This document shows positions 48,051-56,819 of a stretch of 64,000 nucleotides of DNA, in pieces. The notes beneath the pieces were generated by a model. That model searched no databases. It had not been told where the DNA came from and worked only from the letters and a program-made list of their open reading frames with translations. How positions within the stretch are numbered: the first letter of the stretch is position 1; each line of letters begins with the position of its first letter. Made by a program: the position numbers and the translations under genes. The stretch covers positions 7,942 through 71,941 of the forward strand of contig CAZHCK010000001.1 in assembly GCA_964530915.1 (NCBI GenBank). Direction: 5' to 3'. Source of the DNA: Cloacibacterium sp964530915. GTDB lineage: Bacteria > Bacteroidota > Bacteroidia > Flavobacteriales > Weeksellaceae.

Positions 48051-48635
48051 ATGAAAAACGCCATTGATTCTTTACTAAAATTTATTAATTCTTCGGTTAC
48101 ACTCACTTTGGAAGAAGAAAGTTTAATCTCTAAATATTTTGAAATTAAAGAATATCAAAAAAATGAAATTATTTTAAATGCTGGAGAAATCTGCAATTAT
48201 CTTTATTTTATTGACAAAGGATTGCTCAGAACTTTTCATGTAAATGCCAATGGAAGCGAATTTACTCGACTGATTGTTTCCGAAAATAAATTCTGTACTA
48301 TTCTGCTCAGTTTTCAAGAAAGAATTGCTTCACCAGCAACAATTCAAGCATTAGAAAACACTATCGTTTTTGCTATTTCTAAAGAAAATTTTGAAAAAAT
48401 AACTTCTATTTCTGCCAATGCACAATCTTTATATGTAAAAATTTTAGAAGAATTTCAGAATTTTCAAATCAAAAGAATAGAATTCCTTACCTCTTTTACA
48501 CCAAAAGAAAAAACTGAAATCTTTTTAAAAGAAAATTCAGAATTAGAAACTAGATTAACAGACAAGGTAATTGCTTCTTATTTGCAGATTACTCCAGAAA
48601 CATATTGCAGATGTAAGAAAAATTTGGAATCTTGA
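48051..48635 (+). CDS. Crp/Fnr family regulator
   Basis: 194 residues. A cyclic-nucleotide-binding-like beta roll (about 20-120; Y-L-Y-F-I-D-K-G-L-L-R near 47-57) and a C-terminal helix-turn-helix (about 155-190, with A-S-Y-L-Q-I-T-P-E-T-Y-C-R). The phosphate-binding cassette is poorly preserved, so cAMP may not be the ligand, as in many Bacteroidota members. The helix-turn-helix is short, and the protein ends soon after the recognition helix. It may control the neighbouring genes; there is no direct evidence. Confidence 0.88.
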   Translation: MKNAIDSLLKFINSSVTLTLEEESLISKYFEIKEYQKNEIILNAGEICNYLYFIDKGLLRTFHVNANGSEFTRLIVSENKFCTILLSFQERIASPATIQALENTIVFAISKENFEKITSISANAQSLYVKILEEFQNFQIKRIEFLTSFTPKEKTEIFLKENSELETRLTDKVIASYLQITPETYCRCKKNLES

Positions 48636-48667
48636 TTTGAATCATTTTTTCTGAGTTTATAACAGCA

Positions 48668-48675
48668 TAACTTTG
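48668..48675 (+). promoter_or_regulatory. -7 element (TAACTTTG) of the 134-residue gene
   Basis: A perfect TAnnTTTG 16 bases before the ATG at 48692. Confidence 0.5.
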
Positions 48676-48691
48676 ATGAAAATTTAATGCT

Positions 48692-49096
48692 ATGAAAAAC
48701 TTATTTCTTTTAATTTTTTTGGTTTGTTCCATAAAATTTTATTCTCAACAAAAAGAAAATGAAAAGATAGTTTCTGATATTTATTTTAACAAGTACAAAA
48801 AGCAAAAAAGGAATGCAACCATACTTTCTGTAACGGGAGGTGTTTTACTTTTTACAGGTTTCATCATTTCAAAACAAGAATCAGAAGCTGCAAATCTGGT
48901 ATTTTCTAAAAACGAAGTTACTGGTTACTCCATTGCTTCTTTAGGTATTATTTCTATTATTGGCTCCATTCCTCTATATATTTCTGCCGAAAAAAATTAT
49001 AAAAAATCAGTTTCTATTTCACCTAGTGTTCAAACTTATCATTTCTACAACACAAAAAACACAAGTTTAGGATTAAACATTACCTACAGCTTCTAA
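48692..49096 (+). CDS. Small membrane protein with signal peptide
   Basis: 134 residues. A signal peptide (cleavage near I-K-F-Y-S-Q, residue 19) is followed by a basic stretch and two hydrophobic segments (about 36-55 and 73-92), giving a hairpin in the inner membrane, and a C-terminal tail ending in a short beta-like N-I-T-Y-S-F. No family recognised. It has its own promoter behind the Crp-type gene. The terminal aromatic could be read as a beta signal, but the length is too short for a barrel. Confidence 0.65.
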   Translation: MKNLFLLIFLVCSIKFYSQQKENEKIVSDIYFNKYKKQKRNATILSVTGGVLLFTGFIISKQESEAANLVFSKNEVTGYSIASLGIISIIGSIPLYISAEKNYKKSVSISPSVQTYHFYNTKNTSLGLNITYSF

Positions 49097-49122
49097 TTTA
49101 TTATCGAATGTTGACAATTTTT

Positions 49123-49139
49123 TTGTGCGCATCACACAA
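49123..49139. promoter_or_regulatory. Possible operator upstream of hppD
   Basis: TTGTG-CGCATCA-CACAA, a 5-base dyad 46 bases before the hppD ATG, near TATTTG-like sequence. It could bind a regulator of aromatic amino acid catabolism. Confidence 0.3.
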
Positions 49140-49184
49140 TATTTGTAATTTGGCACATAACAAACTCCAAATAAAAAGAGAAAA

Positions 49185-50315
49185 ATGAGCACACTTACTT
49201 TTGCCGAAAAAATAGCGCAGGCAGAGAATTTTCTTCCTATAAATGGAACAGATTATATAGAATTTTATGTAGGAAACGCTAAACAAGCAGCCCATTATTA
49301 CAAAACTGCTTTCGGTTTTCAGAGCGTAGCTTATGCAGGACCAGAAACTGGCGTAAGAGACAGAGCCTCTTATGTAGTTCAGCAAGGGAAAATAAGATTG
49401 GTTCTTACCTCTGGTTTATCTTCAGATTCACCAATTTGTGAGCACCAAAGAAAACATGGTGATGGTGTGAAAATTCTTGCACTTTGGGTTAATGATGCGT
49501 ATAAAGCGTTTGAAGAAACCACAAATCGTGGTGCAAAACCTTACACGGAGCCAAAAACGCTAAAAGATGAATTCGGTGAGGTAAAAATGTCTGGAATTTA
49601 TACCTACGGCGAAACCGTTCACATGTTCATCGAAAGAAAAAATTACGACGGGCCGTTCATGCCAGGATACGAAAAATGGGAATCAGATTATAATCCTTCA
49701 GACTGTGGATTGCTTTATGTAGACCATTGCGTGGGAAATGTAGGTTGGGACAGAATGATTCCTGTAGTAAAATGGTATGAAGAAGTAATGGGATTTGTGA
49801 ATATTTTAAGTTTTGACGATAAGCAAATTAACACCGAATATTCTGCACTCATGTCAAAAGTAATGAGCAACGGAAACGGATTTGCTAAATTCCCTATTAA
49901 TGAACCAGCAGAAGGAAAGAAAAAATCTCAGGTAGAAGAATATCTAGATTTCTACGAAGGAGAAGGGGTTCAGCACATTGCAGTAGCGACCAAAGACATT
50001 ATAAAAACAGTAACAGAATTGAAATCGAGAGGAGTAGAATTTCTTTCGGCACCACCAGAAGCCTACTACGAAATGGTTCCTGAAAGAGTAGGAACAATAG
50101 ACGAAGACATTAAAAAACTTCAAGACTTAGGAATTCTAATCGACTGTGACGAAGAAGGTTATCTTTTACAAATTTTCACAAAACCTGTAGAAGACCGCCC
50201 TACTCTTTTCTACGAAATTATAGAAAGACATGGTGCGCAAAGCTTCGGAGCTGGTAATTTCAAAGCATTATTTGAAGCCTTAGAAAGAGAACAAGCCAGA
50301 AGAGGCAATCTATAA
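49185..50315 (+). CDS. hppD: 4-hydroxyphenylpyruvate dioxygenase
   Basis: Converts 4-hydroxyphenylpyruvate to homogentisate with O2 and Fe(II). 376 residues with two vicinal-oxygen-chelate domains. Iron ligands are His in V-D-H-C-V-G-N near 180-186 and His in V-Q-H-I-A-V-A near 262-268, and Glu in F-Y-E-I-I-E-R-H near 342-349. The C-terminal helix with F-G-A-G-N-F-K-A-L-F-E-A near 354-365 gates the active site. A 156-residue exported-protein gene follows after 3 bases. Confidence 0.95.
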   Translation: MSTLTFAEKIAQAENFLPINGTDYIEFYVGNAKQAAHYYKTAFGFQSVAYAGPETGVRDRASYVVQQGKIRLVLTSGLSSDSPICEHQRKHGDGVKILALWVNDAYKAFEETTNRGAKPYTEPKTLKDEFGEVKMSGIYTYGETVHMFIERKNYDGPFMPGYEKWESDYNPSDCGLLYVDHCVGNVGWDRMIPVVKWYEEVMGFVNILSFDDKQINTEYSALMSKVMSNGNGFAKFPINEPAEGKKKSQVEEYLDFYEGEGVQHIAVATKDIIKTVTELKSRGVEFLSAPPEAYYEMVPERVGTIDEDIKKLQDLGILIDCDEEGYLLQIFTKPVEDRPTLFYEIIERHGAQSFGAGNFKALFEALEREQARRGNL

Positions 50316-50318
50316 ATT

Positions 50319-50789
50319 ATGAAAAAAATAATTTTATTTTTCACCATCTTTTCATTCGCTTTTTCATTCGCTCAAAAAACGAATACTAGAGATTACGAAG
50401 ACATTAATGCTCGACTTGACCGCCTTTTACGTGAAAGAGAGGTAGAAAAAAGAGTATTGAATGTAAATTTAGAAGGAAAAACCTTTGCCCTGATTCAGAA
50501 TAAAGGAACTTTGGTATACAAATACGTTGTAAGTTTTTTAGCAGATAAAAACATCAACATTGTAGAGCTCATCAACGATACTTCTGCTCAGAGCAAAACA
50601 ACCAAACTGTATTCTGGTGATTTCATTAGAAATAACAATTACATTTCTGTAAGAGCAGACGTTTTAGAAGGTCAAAAAATTGGCATTCCGCTTACGTACA
50701 ACTTCATGATTCAAGAAAGAGACGGTATCCTTTTCTTAATCAACATGAATAATAATGAAAAGTGGATTGACACAACACTGGTAAAATAA
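50319..50789 (+). CDS. Exported protein of unknown function, in the hppD transcript
   Basis: 156 residues with a signal peptide (S-F-A-F-S-F-A-Q near 19). The mature part is charged at first (R-D-Y-E-D-I-N-A-R-L-D-R) and then beta-rich. No family recognised. Only three bases separate it from hppD, and a terminator follows, so the two are one transcript. A periplasmic role linked to tyrosine breakdown is not obvious. It may be a stowaway gene. Confidence 0.65.
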   Translation: MKKIILFFTIFSFAFSFAQKTNTRDYEDINARLDRLLREREVEKRVLNVNLEGKTFALIQNKGTLVYKYVVSFLADKNINIVELINDTSAQSKTTKLYSGDFIRNNNYISVRADVLEGQKIGIPLTYNFMIQERDGILFLINMNNNEKWIDTTLVK

Positions 50790-50805
50790 AAAATAATGAA
50801 ATATT

Positions 50806-50836
50806 GCCCGAAATTCTTTTGTTTTCGGGCTTTTTT
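50806..50836 (+). terminator. Terminator after the hppD transcript
   Basis: GCCCGAAA / TTTCGGGC with six T. Confidence 0.88.
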
Positions 50837-50861
50837 ATATCTTTAAAACAAATTTTAAGAC

Positions 50862-52109
50862 ATGAAATCTTTTATAAATTATCCTCAAAATTCAGATTTT
50901 TCTATTCATAATATTCCTTTTGGTGTAGCGGTTTTTAACCGAGAATACATCGCTTGTTGTACCAGAATTGGCGATTTGGTGATAGACCTCGCTACTTTAT
51001 ACGATTACGGATTTTTTGACGAAATAGAAGGGCTAAATGAAAACGTTTTCGAAGCATATACACTCAATGAATTTATAGAACTCGGAAAACCAGTAACCAA
51101 TGCTGTTCGTTTAAAAATTCAAGAACTTTTATTAGAAGGTTCATCGCTTTCTCATGACGAAAAAACCATAGAAGAATGTTTCTATGATTTAGATAAAGTA
51201 GAAATGATGATGCCGCTTCACGTACAGAATTACACTGATTTTTACAGCAGCATAGAACACGCTACCAATGTAGGAAAAATGTTTCGTGATCCTGCAAATG
51301 CATTGCTCCCGAACTGGAAACATTTACCAGTAGGTTATCACGGTCGCGCTTCGTCAATCGTGGTTTCGGGAATTAATTTTCATAGACCAAAAGGTCAAAT
51401 GAAACCTGCAGATGCAGAAAAACCAATTTTCGGAACTTCAAAACAATTGGATTTTGAACTAGAAATGGCTTTTGTATTGAATAAAAATACAGAAATTGGC
51501 GAAAGCATCTCTACTCAAGAAGCTGAAGACGCGATTTTCGGAATGGTCATTTTCAATGATTGGAGTGCTAGAGACATTCAGAGTTGGGAATATGTTCCTC
51601 TTGGCCCGTTTTTAGGAAAAAATTTCTGTTCGTCTATTTCACCTTGGGTGGTGACTTTAGAAGCTTTAGAACCTTTTAGAACTGCATCACCAAAACAAGA
51701 ACCTGAAGTGTTAGATTATCTGAAATTTGAAGGAGATAAAAATTTCGACATTCGCCTAGAAGTGTATTTACAACCAGAAAACGGCGAAGAAAACCTGATT
51801 TGCCAAAGCAATTACAAATACATGTACTGGAATATGGCGCAACAATTGGCACATCACACCATCAATGGTTGTAATGTGGAAGTTGGCGATTTATATGCTT
51901 CTGGAACTATTTCTGGAAGTGAACCGAATAGTTTTGGTTCGATGCTAGAGCTCACTTGGCGCGGACAAAATCCGCTGAAACTTTCAAACGGAACCGAAAG
52001 AAAATTTATAGAAGACCACGATACTATAATTATGAGAGGTTTCTCTGAAAAAAACGGAATAAGAGTAGGTTTCGGAGAAGTGAGAGGAAAAGTTTTACCA
52101 GCAAAGTAA
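50862..52109 (+). CDS. fahA: Fumarylacetoacetase
   Basis: The last enzyme of tyrosine catabolism, splitting fumarylacetoacetate into fumarate and acetoacetate. 415 residues: an N-terminal SH3-like domain (about 1-115) and a C-terminal FAH fold. Metal and catalytic parts include Y-T-D-F-Y-S-S near 125-131, H-A-T-N-V-G near 134-139, H-G-R-A-S-S near 164-169, D-F-E-L-E-M-A-F near 204-211 and F-N-D-W-S-A-R-D-I near 237-245. The full length matches the two-domain eukaryote-like form. It completes the pathway begun by hppD and hmgA. Confidence 0.95.
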   Translation: MKSFINYPQNSDFSIHNIPFGVAVFNREYIACCTRIGDLVIDLATLYDYGFFDEIEGLNENVFEAYTLNEFIELGKPVTNAVRLKIQELLLEGSSLSHDEKTIEECFYDLDKVEMMMPLHVQNYTDFYSSIEHATNVGKMFRDPANALLPNWKHLPVGYHGRASSIVVSGINFHRPKGQMKPADAEKPIFGTSKQLDFELEMAFVLNKNTEIGESISTQEAEDAIFGMVIFNDWSARDIQSWEYVPLGPFLGKNFCSSISPWVVTLEALEPFRTASPKQEPEVLDYLKFEGDKNFDIRLEVYLQPENGEENLICQSNYKYMYWNMAQQLAHHTINGCNVEVGDLYASGTISGSEPNSFGSMLELTWRGQNPLKLSNGTERKFIEDHDTIIMRGFSEKNGIRVGFGEVRGKVLPAK

Positions 52110-52111
52110 GT

Positions 52112-52147
52112 TATGAAAGTGATATAGTTATAAAAGTTAAAAAGTAT
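52112..52147. repeat. Inverted repeat left of the four-helix-bundle gene
   Basis: The ATGAAAGTGATATAGTTAT... tract corresponds, inverted with a few changes, to 52530-52566. Confidence 0.55.
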
Positions 52148-52164
52148 AGATTTTAGAATAATAT

Positions 52165-52527
52165 ATGTCGAAAATAAATTCACATAAAGACTTAAAAGTT
52201 TGGCAAGAATCCATGGATTTTGTGTTAGAAATCTATAAACTTTTAGAACAATTTCCAGATGAAGAAAAATTTATACTTACTAATCAAATAAAAAGAGCGG
52301 CCATTTCTATTCCTTCAAATATTGCAGAAGGAGCTGGTAGAGAATCAAATCAAGAATTCTTTAGATTTCTTAGTATTTCTCAAGGCTCACTTTCAGAGCT
52401 CGAAACTCAATTAGAAATTGCTGAAAAATTAAAATATATCACTTTAAATGATGAAATAAAAAAACAAATAATTTTCATTAGAATAATGCTGACTAATCTT
52501 AAAAAATCATTAATCAATAAAAAGTAA
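52165..52527 (+). CDS. Four-helix bundle protein (23S rRNA intervening-sequence family)
   Basis: 120 residues of the S23/TIGR02436 family. D-L-K-V-W-Q-E-S-M near 9-17, A-A-I-S-I-P-S-N-I-A-E-G near 45-56 and F-F-R-F-L-S-I-S-Q-G-S-L-S-E-L-E near 65-80 are the family signature. Homologues occur in 23S rRNA intervening sequences and as stand-alone intergenic genes; the fold is a pentameric helical bundle resembling Avd of diversity-generating retroelements. Function unknown. Here it sits between imperfect inverted repeats, which suggests it moved as a cassette into the fahA-flavin reductase gap. Confidence 0.9.
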   Translation: MSKINSHKDLKVWQESMDFVLEIYKLLEQFPDEEKFILTNQIKRAAISIPSNIAEGAGRESNQEFFRFLSISQGSLSELETQLEIAEKLKYITLNDEIKKQIIFIRIMLTNLKKSLINKK

Positions 52528-52529
52528 AA

Positions 52530-52566
52530 ACTTTCATAACTTTTATAACATTTATAACTTTCATCG
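52530..52566. repeat. Inverted repeat right of the four-helix-bundle gene
   Basis: AACTTTCATAACTTTTATAACATTTATAA... is the inverse of the left tract with a few mismatches. Confidence 0.55.
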
Positions 52567-52578
52567 CTTTAATATAAA

Positions 52579-53400
52579 ATGAAAACAATCAATCCATCAG
52601 AACTGTCGCCTATGCAAGTGCAAATGATTTTGCAAACGGCTGTTTCTCCGCGACCTATTGCATTGGCTTCTACTATAGACAAAAACGGAAATGTGAATCT
52701 TTCGCCGTTTAGTTTTTTTAATTTATTCAGTTCTAATCCACCGATTTTAATTTTCTCTCCAGCGAGAAGAGTTCGAGATAATTCTACAAAAGACACGCTT
52801 CATAATGTGCTAGAAGTTCCAGAAGTGGTGATTGGAAATGTGAATTTTGATATGGTTCAGCAAGTTTCTCTTTCATCTACAGAATATGAAACGGGTGTAG
52901 ATGAATTTATTAAATCTGGATTAACTAAAAAACCAGCAGAATTGGTAAAACCGCCACTCATTGCAGAATCACCTGTGAATTTTGAATGTAAAGTCATCGA
53001 AGTAAAACCTCTCGGAAACGAAGGTGGTGCTGGAAATTTAGTCATCTGTGAAGTTTTAAAAATTCATATTAGAGAAGAGTTTTTAAATGACGAAGGAAAA
53101 TTAGATCAGAAAAAACTTGATTTGGTTTCTAGATTGGGCGGAAACTGGTACGGAAGAACAAGTGCAGAAACACTATTCGAAGTTCCAAAACCATTGGTAA
53201 CCAAAGGAATTGGATTTGATCAATTGCCTTCAGAAATAAGACATTCTAGCGTTTTTACAGGAAATGATTTAGGAATGTTGGCGAATATAGAACAACTACC
53301 TCAAGGAAATTTCACAGCAGATGAAAAGGTACATTTAGAAGCTCAAAAACTTCTTTTAGAGAGTAAAATAGAGGAAGCTTGGAAGATTTTGAATATTTAA
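52579..53400 (+). CDS. Flavin reductase-like FMN-binding protein
   Basis: 273 residues with the split-barrel flavin reductase fold. S-P-R-P-I-A-L-A-S-T near 27-36, N-L-S-P-F-S-F-F near 45-52 and P-P-I-L-I-F-S near 60-66 form the FMN pocket; a helical C-terminal extension follows. Such genes are frequent beside hpd/hmgA/fah in Bacteroidota, but a role in that pathway is not proven. It may supply reduced flavin or act as an FMN-dependent reductase. It is the last gene of the cluster; the dispersed repeat follows. Confidence 0.85.
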   Translation: MKTINPSELSPMQVQMILQTAVSPRPIALASTIDKNGNVNLSPFSFFNLFSSNPPILIFSPARRVRDNSTKDTLHNVLEVPEVVIGNVNFDMVQQVSLSSTEYETGVDEFIKSGLTKKPAELVKPPLIAESPVNFECKVIEVKPLGNEGGAGNLVICEVLKIHIREEFLNDEGKLDQKKLDLVSRLGGNWYGRTSAETLFEVPKPLVTKGIGFDQLPSEIRHSSVFTGNDLGMLANIEQLPQGNFTADEKVHLEAQKLLLESKIEEAWKILNI

Positions 53401-53402
53401 TA

Positions 53403-53598
53403 TTCTTTTCCTTGATGAAAAGAATCAAAAATCAAGACTTCACTTTCTTCGGCTAAAAAAGAATTTAAAATTCTAAAATCCCTGAAACTCTCTCGTCATT
53501 CTGACGAGTTCAAACAACAGGAATTTTTAAACGAATTTTGAATTCTTTTTTTTAACGCCTCCGAAACTGAGGTCATTTAAAAAAATCTTCGATTTTTA
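53403..53598. repeat. Dispersed ~195-nt structured repeat, copy B
   Basis: Same order of blocks as copy A (30237-30430). The long stem here is AAAAAAGAATTTAAAATTC pairing with GAATTTTGAATTCTTTTTT, so pairing is kept although the stem sequence differs from copy A, while loop and flank blocks stay nearly identical. It fills most of the 259-base gap before the minus-strand hydrolase. Confidence 0.8.
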
Positions 53599-53659
53599 AA
53601 ATAAAGTATTTCCTTTGTCATTCTGTAAGAATCTAACCCTTGGAAGTTTAAGACTCTAT

Positions 53660-54493
53660 TTACTTTTTCAAAAATTTGATACAATCATTCACCACAGCAT
53701 TCAGCAAAGTGGACAATTTAAAATCTAACCACGGTTCTTTGGCTCCAAAAGTATGATTGCCTTTCTCAACCAGAATTAATTCTGAATTTTCTGCCCAAGA
53801 ATGTAAATTTTCGGCAGCAGAAAACGGAACTGCTTCATCTTCTGAGCCGTGAATAATTAAGAAATTTCCTTTAAAATTTTTAACAGCGTTTTCTACAGAA
53901 AATCTATCTTCGTTTGCAAAATAATCTTCTAAAAACTGAATATCATGAGGCATTTGTTGCTTAGTTCGGCTGTTGTAATTGTAATAAACACCTTGATTTT
54001 TCCATTCTTCTAATTTTTCGCCAACAGGAAATCTATTCAATGTGTCTACACTTGCTAATGTGATGAGGTTTTTGATTTTAGAATTTTCAGAAGCAGCAAT
54101 GATAGAAATTCCGCCTCCTCTAGAATGTCCGATTAAGGTAACATTTTCTGCATCTACTCGATTATCTTTACTAAAATATTCTATTACATAACCTAAATCG
54201 CTCAATTCCTTAGAATAATTATTCTGTGCGAAACTTTCTAAATCTGCAAAATCACTTGGATTCTCAAGAGAAGTTCCGTTGTGCGAGAAATTAAATTTCA
54301 CGAAATAAAATCCGTTTTTAGCAAACTTTTCCGCCATCAGATTCCAAGCGCCCCAATCTTTATAACCTTTGTAACCGTGAGCAAAAATCATGAGTGGTAA
54401 TCTCCCTTCTTTTTCTGGAACAAAAGCATCAACCAAAAAAGATTTGGTTGCAGGATTTTCTAAAACGATATTTTTTTCTACAGTAAATTTCAT
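53660..54493 (-). CDS. Alpha/beta hydrolase, dipeptidyl-peptidase/lipase-like
   Basis: 277 residues. The nucleophile elbow G-H-S-R-G-G is near 121-126, H-G-Y-K-G-Y-K-D-W-G near 39-48 forms the oxyanion region, the late acid lies in I-I-H-G-S-E-D-E-A-V-P near 213-223, and catalytic His in K-G-N-H-T-F near 244-249. No signal peptide. The fold is the BAAT/DLH-like group that acts on esters or peptides; the substrate is unknown. It lies behind the terminator of the first M13 peptidase gene. Confidence 0.85.
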   Translation of the reverse strand: MKFTVEKNIVLENPATKSFLVDAFVPEKEGRLPLMIFAHGYKGYKDWGAWNLMAEKFAKNGFYFVKFNFSHNGTSLENPSDFADLESFAQNNYSKELSDLGYVIEYFSKDNRVDAENVTLIGHSRGGGISIIAASENSKIKNLITLASVDTLNRFPVGEKLEEWKNQGVYYNYNSRTKQQMPHDIQFLEDYFANEDRFSVENAVKNFKGNFLIIHGSEDEAVPFSAAENLHSWAENSELILVEKGNHTFGAKEPWLDFKLSTLLNAVVNDCIKFLKK

Positions 54494-54511
54494 TGGATAA
54501 AATTAATAAAA

Positions 54512-54533
54512 AACCACCGAAAATTCGGTGGTT
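54512..54533 (-). terminator. Terminator of the first M13 peptidase gene
   Basis: AACCACCGAA / TTCGGTGGTT, then T residues on the minus strand. Confidence 0.85.
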
Positions 54534-54549
54534 AGATGATTTCTATTGA

Positions 54550-56574
54550 TTACCAGATTTTAATTCTGTCTTCTGGTTTTTTGTAATGTTTGTCGCCTTC
54601 TTTTACGCCAAATGCTTTATACCAAGCTTCTGTGTTTACTAGCGGACCAAATGCTCTGTACATTCCTGGTGAATGCGAATCTGTTTTCACTTGGTTGATG
54701 TAGAATTTCTCAGTTCCTTTAGTTCTCCAAACAGTTGCCCAACTTAAGAAAAATCTTTGATTTTGGTCAAATCCGCTAATTTTACCTGGGTTTCCTTTGT
54801 CTTTAAGGTACATTTGAAGTGCATCAAAAGCGATATTTACACCACCTAAATCTGCAATATTTTCGCCCATGGTAAATTTACCGTTTACGAAACTTCCTTT
54901 TACTGGTTCGTAAGCAGAATATTGAGCATCTAACTTCGCTGTAGCTATTTCAAATTTCTTTCTGTCTTCGTCTGTCCACCAATTGTTAAGGTTTCCATCT
55001 CCGTCAAATCTAGAACCACCATCGTCAAATCCGTGAGAAATTTCGTGACCGATTACCGCTCCAATTCCTCCGAAATTTACCGCAGGATCTGCTTTGAAAT
55101 CAAAGAAAGGTGCTTGTAAAATTCCAGCAGGGAAAACGATTTCGTTATTAGAAGCACTATAATATGCGTTAACCGTTTGAGGCGTCATTCCCCATTTTGT
55201 TTTATCTACTTTTTTACCAATTTTTTCTACATTTTTTTGATAATTCCAAGTCGTGATGTTTTGTCTGTTTTGGAAATATGAATCTGGACTTACCGTTAAT
55301 TTAGAATAATCTTCCCACTTATCTGGATAAGCAATTTTCACTTTGAATTTTGATAATTTATCAAGTGCTTTCACTTTGGTCTCATCACTCATCCAATCTA
55401 GGTTTGAGATATGCTCATGGTAAGCTTTTTTAAGATAATCTACCATGGTTACCATTTCTTCTTTTGCTTCTGCTGGGAAATATTTTTCTACATATAACTT
55501 ACCGAAAGCTTCACCCAAAATACCATTTACTACTTCTAAACCACGCTTGTTCATGGCACGTTGTTCTTTTTGACCTTGAAGGAATTTTCCGTAAAAATCA
55601 AAACGCATATCGTCTAATTTTTTGTCTAAAACGCCAGCGTTTCCAGAAAGCATGTGGTATTTCATGTAATCTTTTAACAATGGAAGATTCGCTTCGTTTA
55701 CGAAAGCATCAAAGTTTTTAAAATATCCTAGCTCACCAAGAATTACTCTATCGGTTTTTACGCCAACTTGATTTAAATATCCTGCTAAATCTACATTTTT
55801 AACCAAACCAGAAAGTTCTGAAACAGTTTTAGGATTGTAACGCTTATTGGCATCTCTTCCTTCTTCATTGGTTAATAAAGTTTTTGCTAATCTCTTTTCT
55901 AAATCTACAATTTTTGTGGCAGTCTCATTTGCATTTTGATAACCCAAAACTGTCAACATGCTCGAAACATATTTGGTGTATTCTGCAAGGGTTTTGGTGT
56001 TGGCTTCGTTTTCTTTTTGATAGTAATCTTTTCCTAAACCTAGAGCTGGACCGCCAAGATAAATCGCATTGTCATTAGACGCTTTAAGGTCTGCGCCTAC
56101 TCTCCACATGTAGAAAATATTATCACCATTTGGAGTAGCTTCTACCAAATATTTTTGTAAATCTGCTACCGTTTTAATAGCATCAATTTTTGCTAAATCT
56201 GCTTTTATTGGGTTAATTCCGTCTGCATTTCTCTTGTCCCAATTCATGAAAGAAGAGTACAAATCTTGAATTTTTTTGCCTTCTGTTCCTTCTGCATATT
56301 TTTCAGTCAAAATATTATTCAAGATGGCTAAAGAGTTTTCGTCTGTTTTCTCACGAAGTTCATTAAAACTTCCCCAACTTGCTTTGTCCGAAGGAATTTC
56401 TACCGTTTTTACCCAGTTTCCGTTTACATAAGTGAAGAAATCATCTTGCGGACGAACTGAAGTATCCATAAATTGAAGAGCAATTCCGTTTTCTGGTAAT
56501 TGTTTTTGTGATGCACATGAACTTACTGTAAGCACAGCAGCTGCAGCCATCACTAGAAAAGGTACCTTTTTCAT
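54550..56574 (-). CDS. M13 family zinc metallopeptidase (neprilysin-like) lipoprotein
   Basis: 674 residues. A lipoprotein signal (V-S-S-C, Cys at about residue 19) leads into an N-terminal M13 domain (D-F-F-T-Y-V-N-G-N-W near 44-53) and the catalytic part: zinc motif G-H-E-I-S-H-G-F-D-D near 513-522, E-N-I-A-D-L-G-G near 571-578 (third zinc ligand and Asp), and C-terminal K-K-P-E-D-R-I-K-I-W. N-A-Y-Y-S near 463-467 binds substrate backbone. It trims peptides in the periplasm or at the surface. A paralogue lies 245 bases upstream on the same strand. Confidence 0.93.
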   Translation of the reverse strand: MKKVPFLVMAAAAVLTVSSCASQKQLPENGIALQFMDTSVRPQDDFFTYVNGNWVKTVEIPSDKASWGSFNELREKTDENSLAILNNILTEKYAEGTEGKKIQDLYSSFMNWDKRNADGINPIKADLAKIDAIKTVADLQKYLVEATPNGDNIFYMWRVGADLKASNDNAIYLGGPALGLGKDYYQKENEANTKTLAEYTKYVSSMLTVLGYQNANETATKIVDLEKRLAKTLLTNEEGRDANKRYNPKTVSELSGLVKNVDLAGYLNQVGVKTDRVILGELGYFKNFDAFVNEANLPLLKDYMKYHMLSGNAGVLDKKLDDMRFDFYGKFLQGQKEQRAMNKRGLEVVNGILGEAFGKLYVEKYFPAEAKEEMVTMVDYLKKAYHEHISNLDWMSDETKVKALDKLSKFKVKIAYPDKWEDYSKLTVSPDSYFQNRQNITTWNYQKNVEKIGKKVDKTKWGMTPQTVNAYYSASNNEIVFPAGILQAPFFDFKADPAVNFGGIGAVIGHEISHGFDDGGSRFDGDGNLNNWWTDEDRKKFEIATAKLDAQYSAYEPVKGSFVNGKFTMGENIADLGGVNIAFDALQMYLKDKGNPGKISGFDQNQRFFLSWATVWRTKGTEKFYINQVKTDSHSPGMYRAFGPLVNTEAWYKAFGVKEGDKHYKKPEDRIKIW

Positions 56575-56660
56575 ATGAAGTTATTTATTATTTTTTAAAG
56601 GTCATATGTAATCGCTGAACATTCGTTGATGTTTGTATTTTTCATCATGGCGATTTCATA
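56575..56660 (-). promoter_or_regulatory. Conserved 5' leader of the first M13 peptidase gene
   Basis: About 85 bases upstream of the ATG nearly match the region ahead of the DUF2807 gene (59672-59759). Shared on the minus strand are ATGAAATCGC near the far end, then CAAACATCAA, GAATGTTCAGCGATT and GACCTTTAAAAAA. AATCGC and GCGATT can pair to form a hairpin. A TAAATTTG -7 element lies just beyond. Confidence 0.6.
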
Positions 56661-56762
56661 TATAGTTCATTATTAATTGTTCAAATTTAATAAAATCATC
56701 AGTTTTATTATGATTAGTTGATAAAAATTTGAATTTGTTTCAATAGACTTCATAAATAATAA

Positions 56763-56788
56763 AAAACCACAGAAAATTCTGTGGTTTT
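56763..56788 (-). terminator. Terminator of the second M13 peptidase gene
   Basis: AAAACCACAGAA / TTCTGTGGTTTT with T-run on the minus strand. Confidence 0.85.
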
Positions 56789-56819
56789 AAGGTTTTTATG
56801 TTGAGAAAAATTTGGTTTC

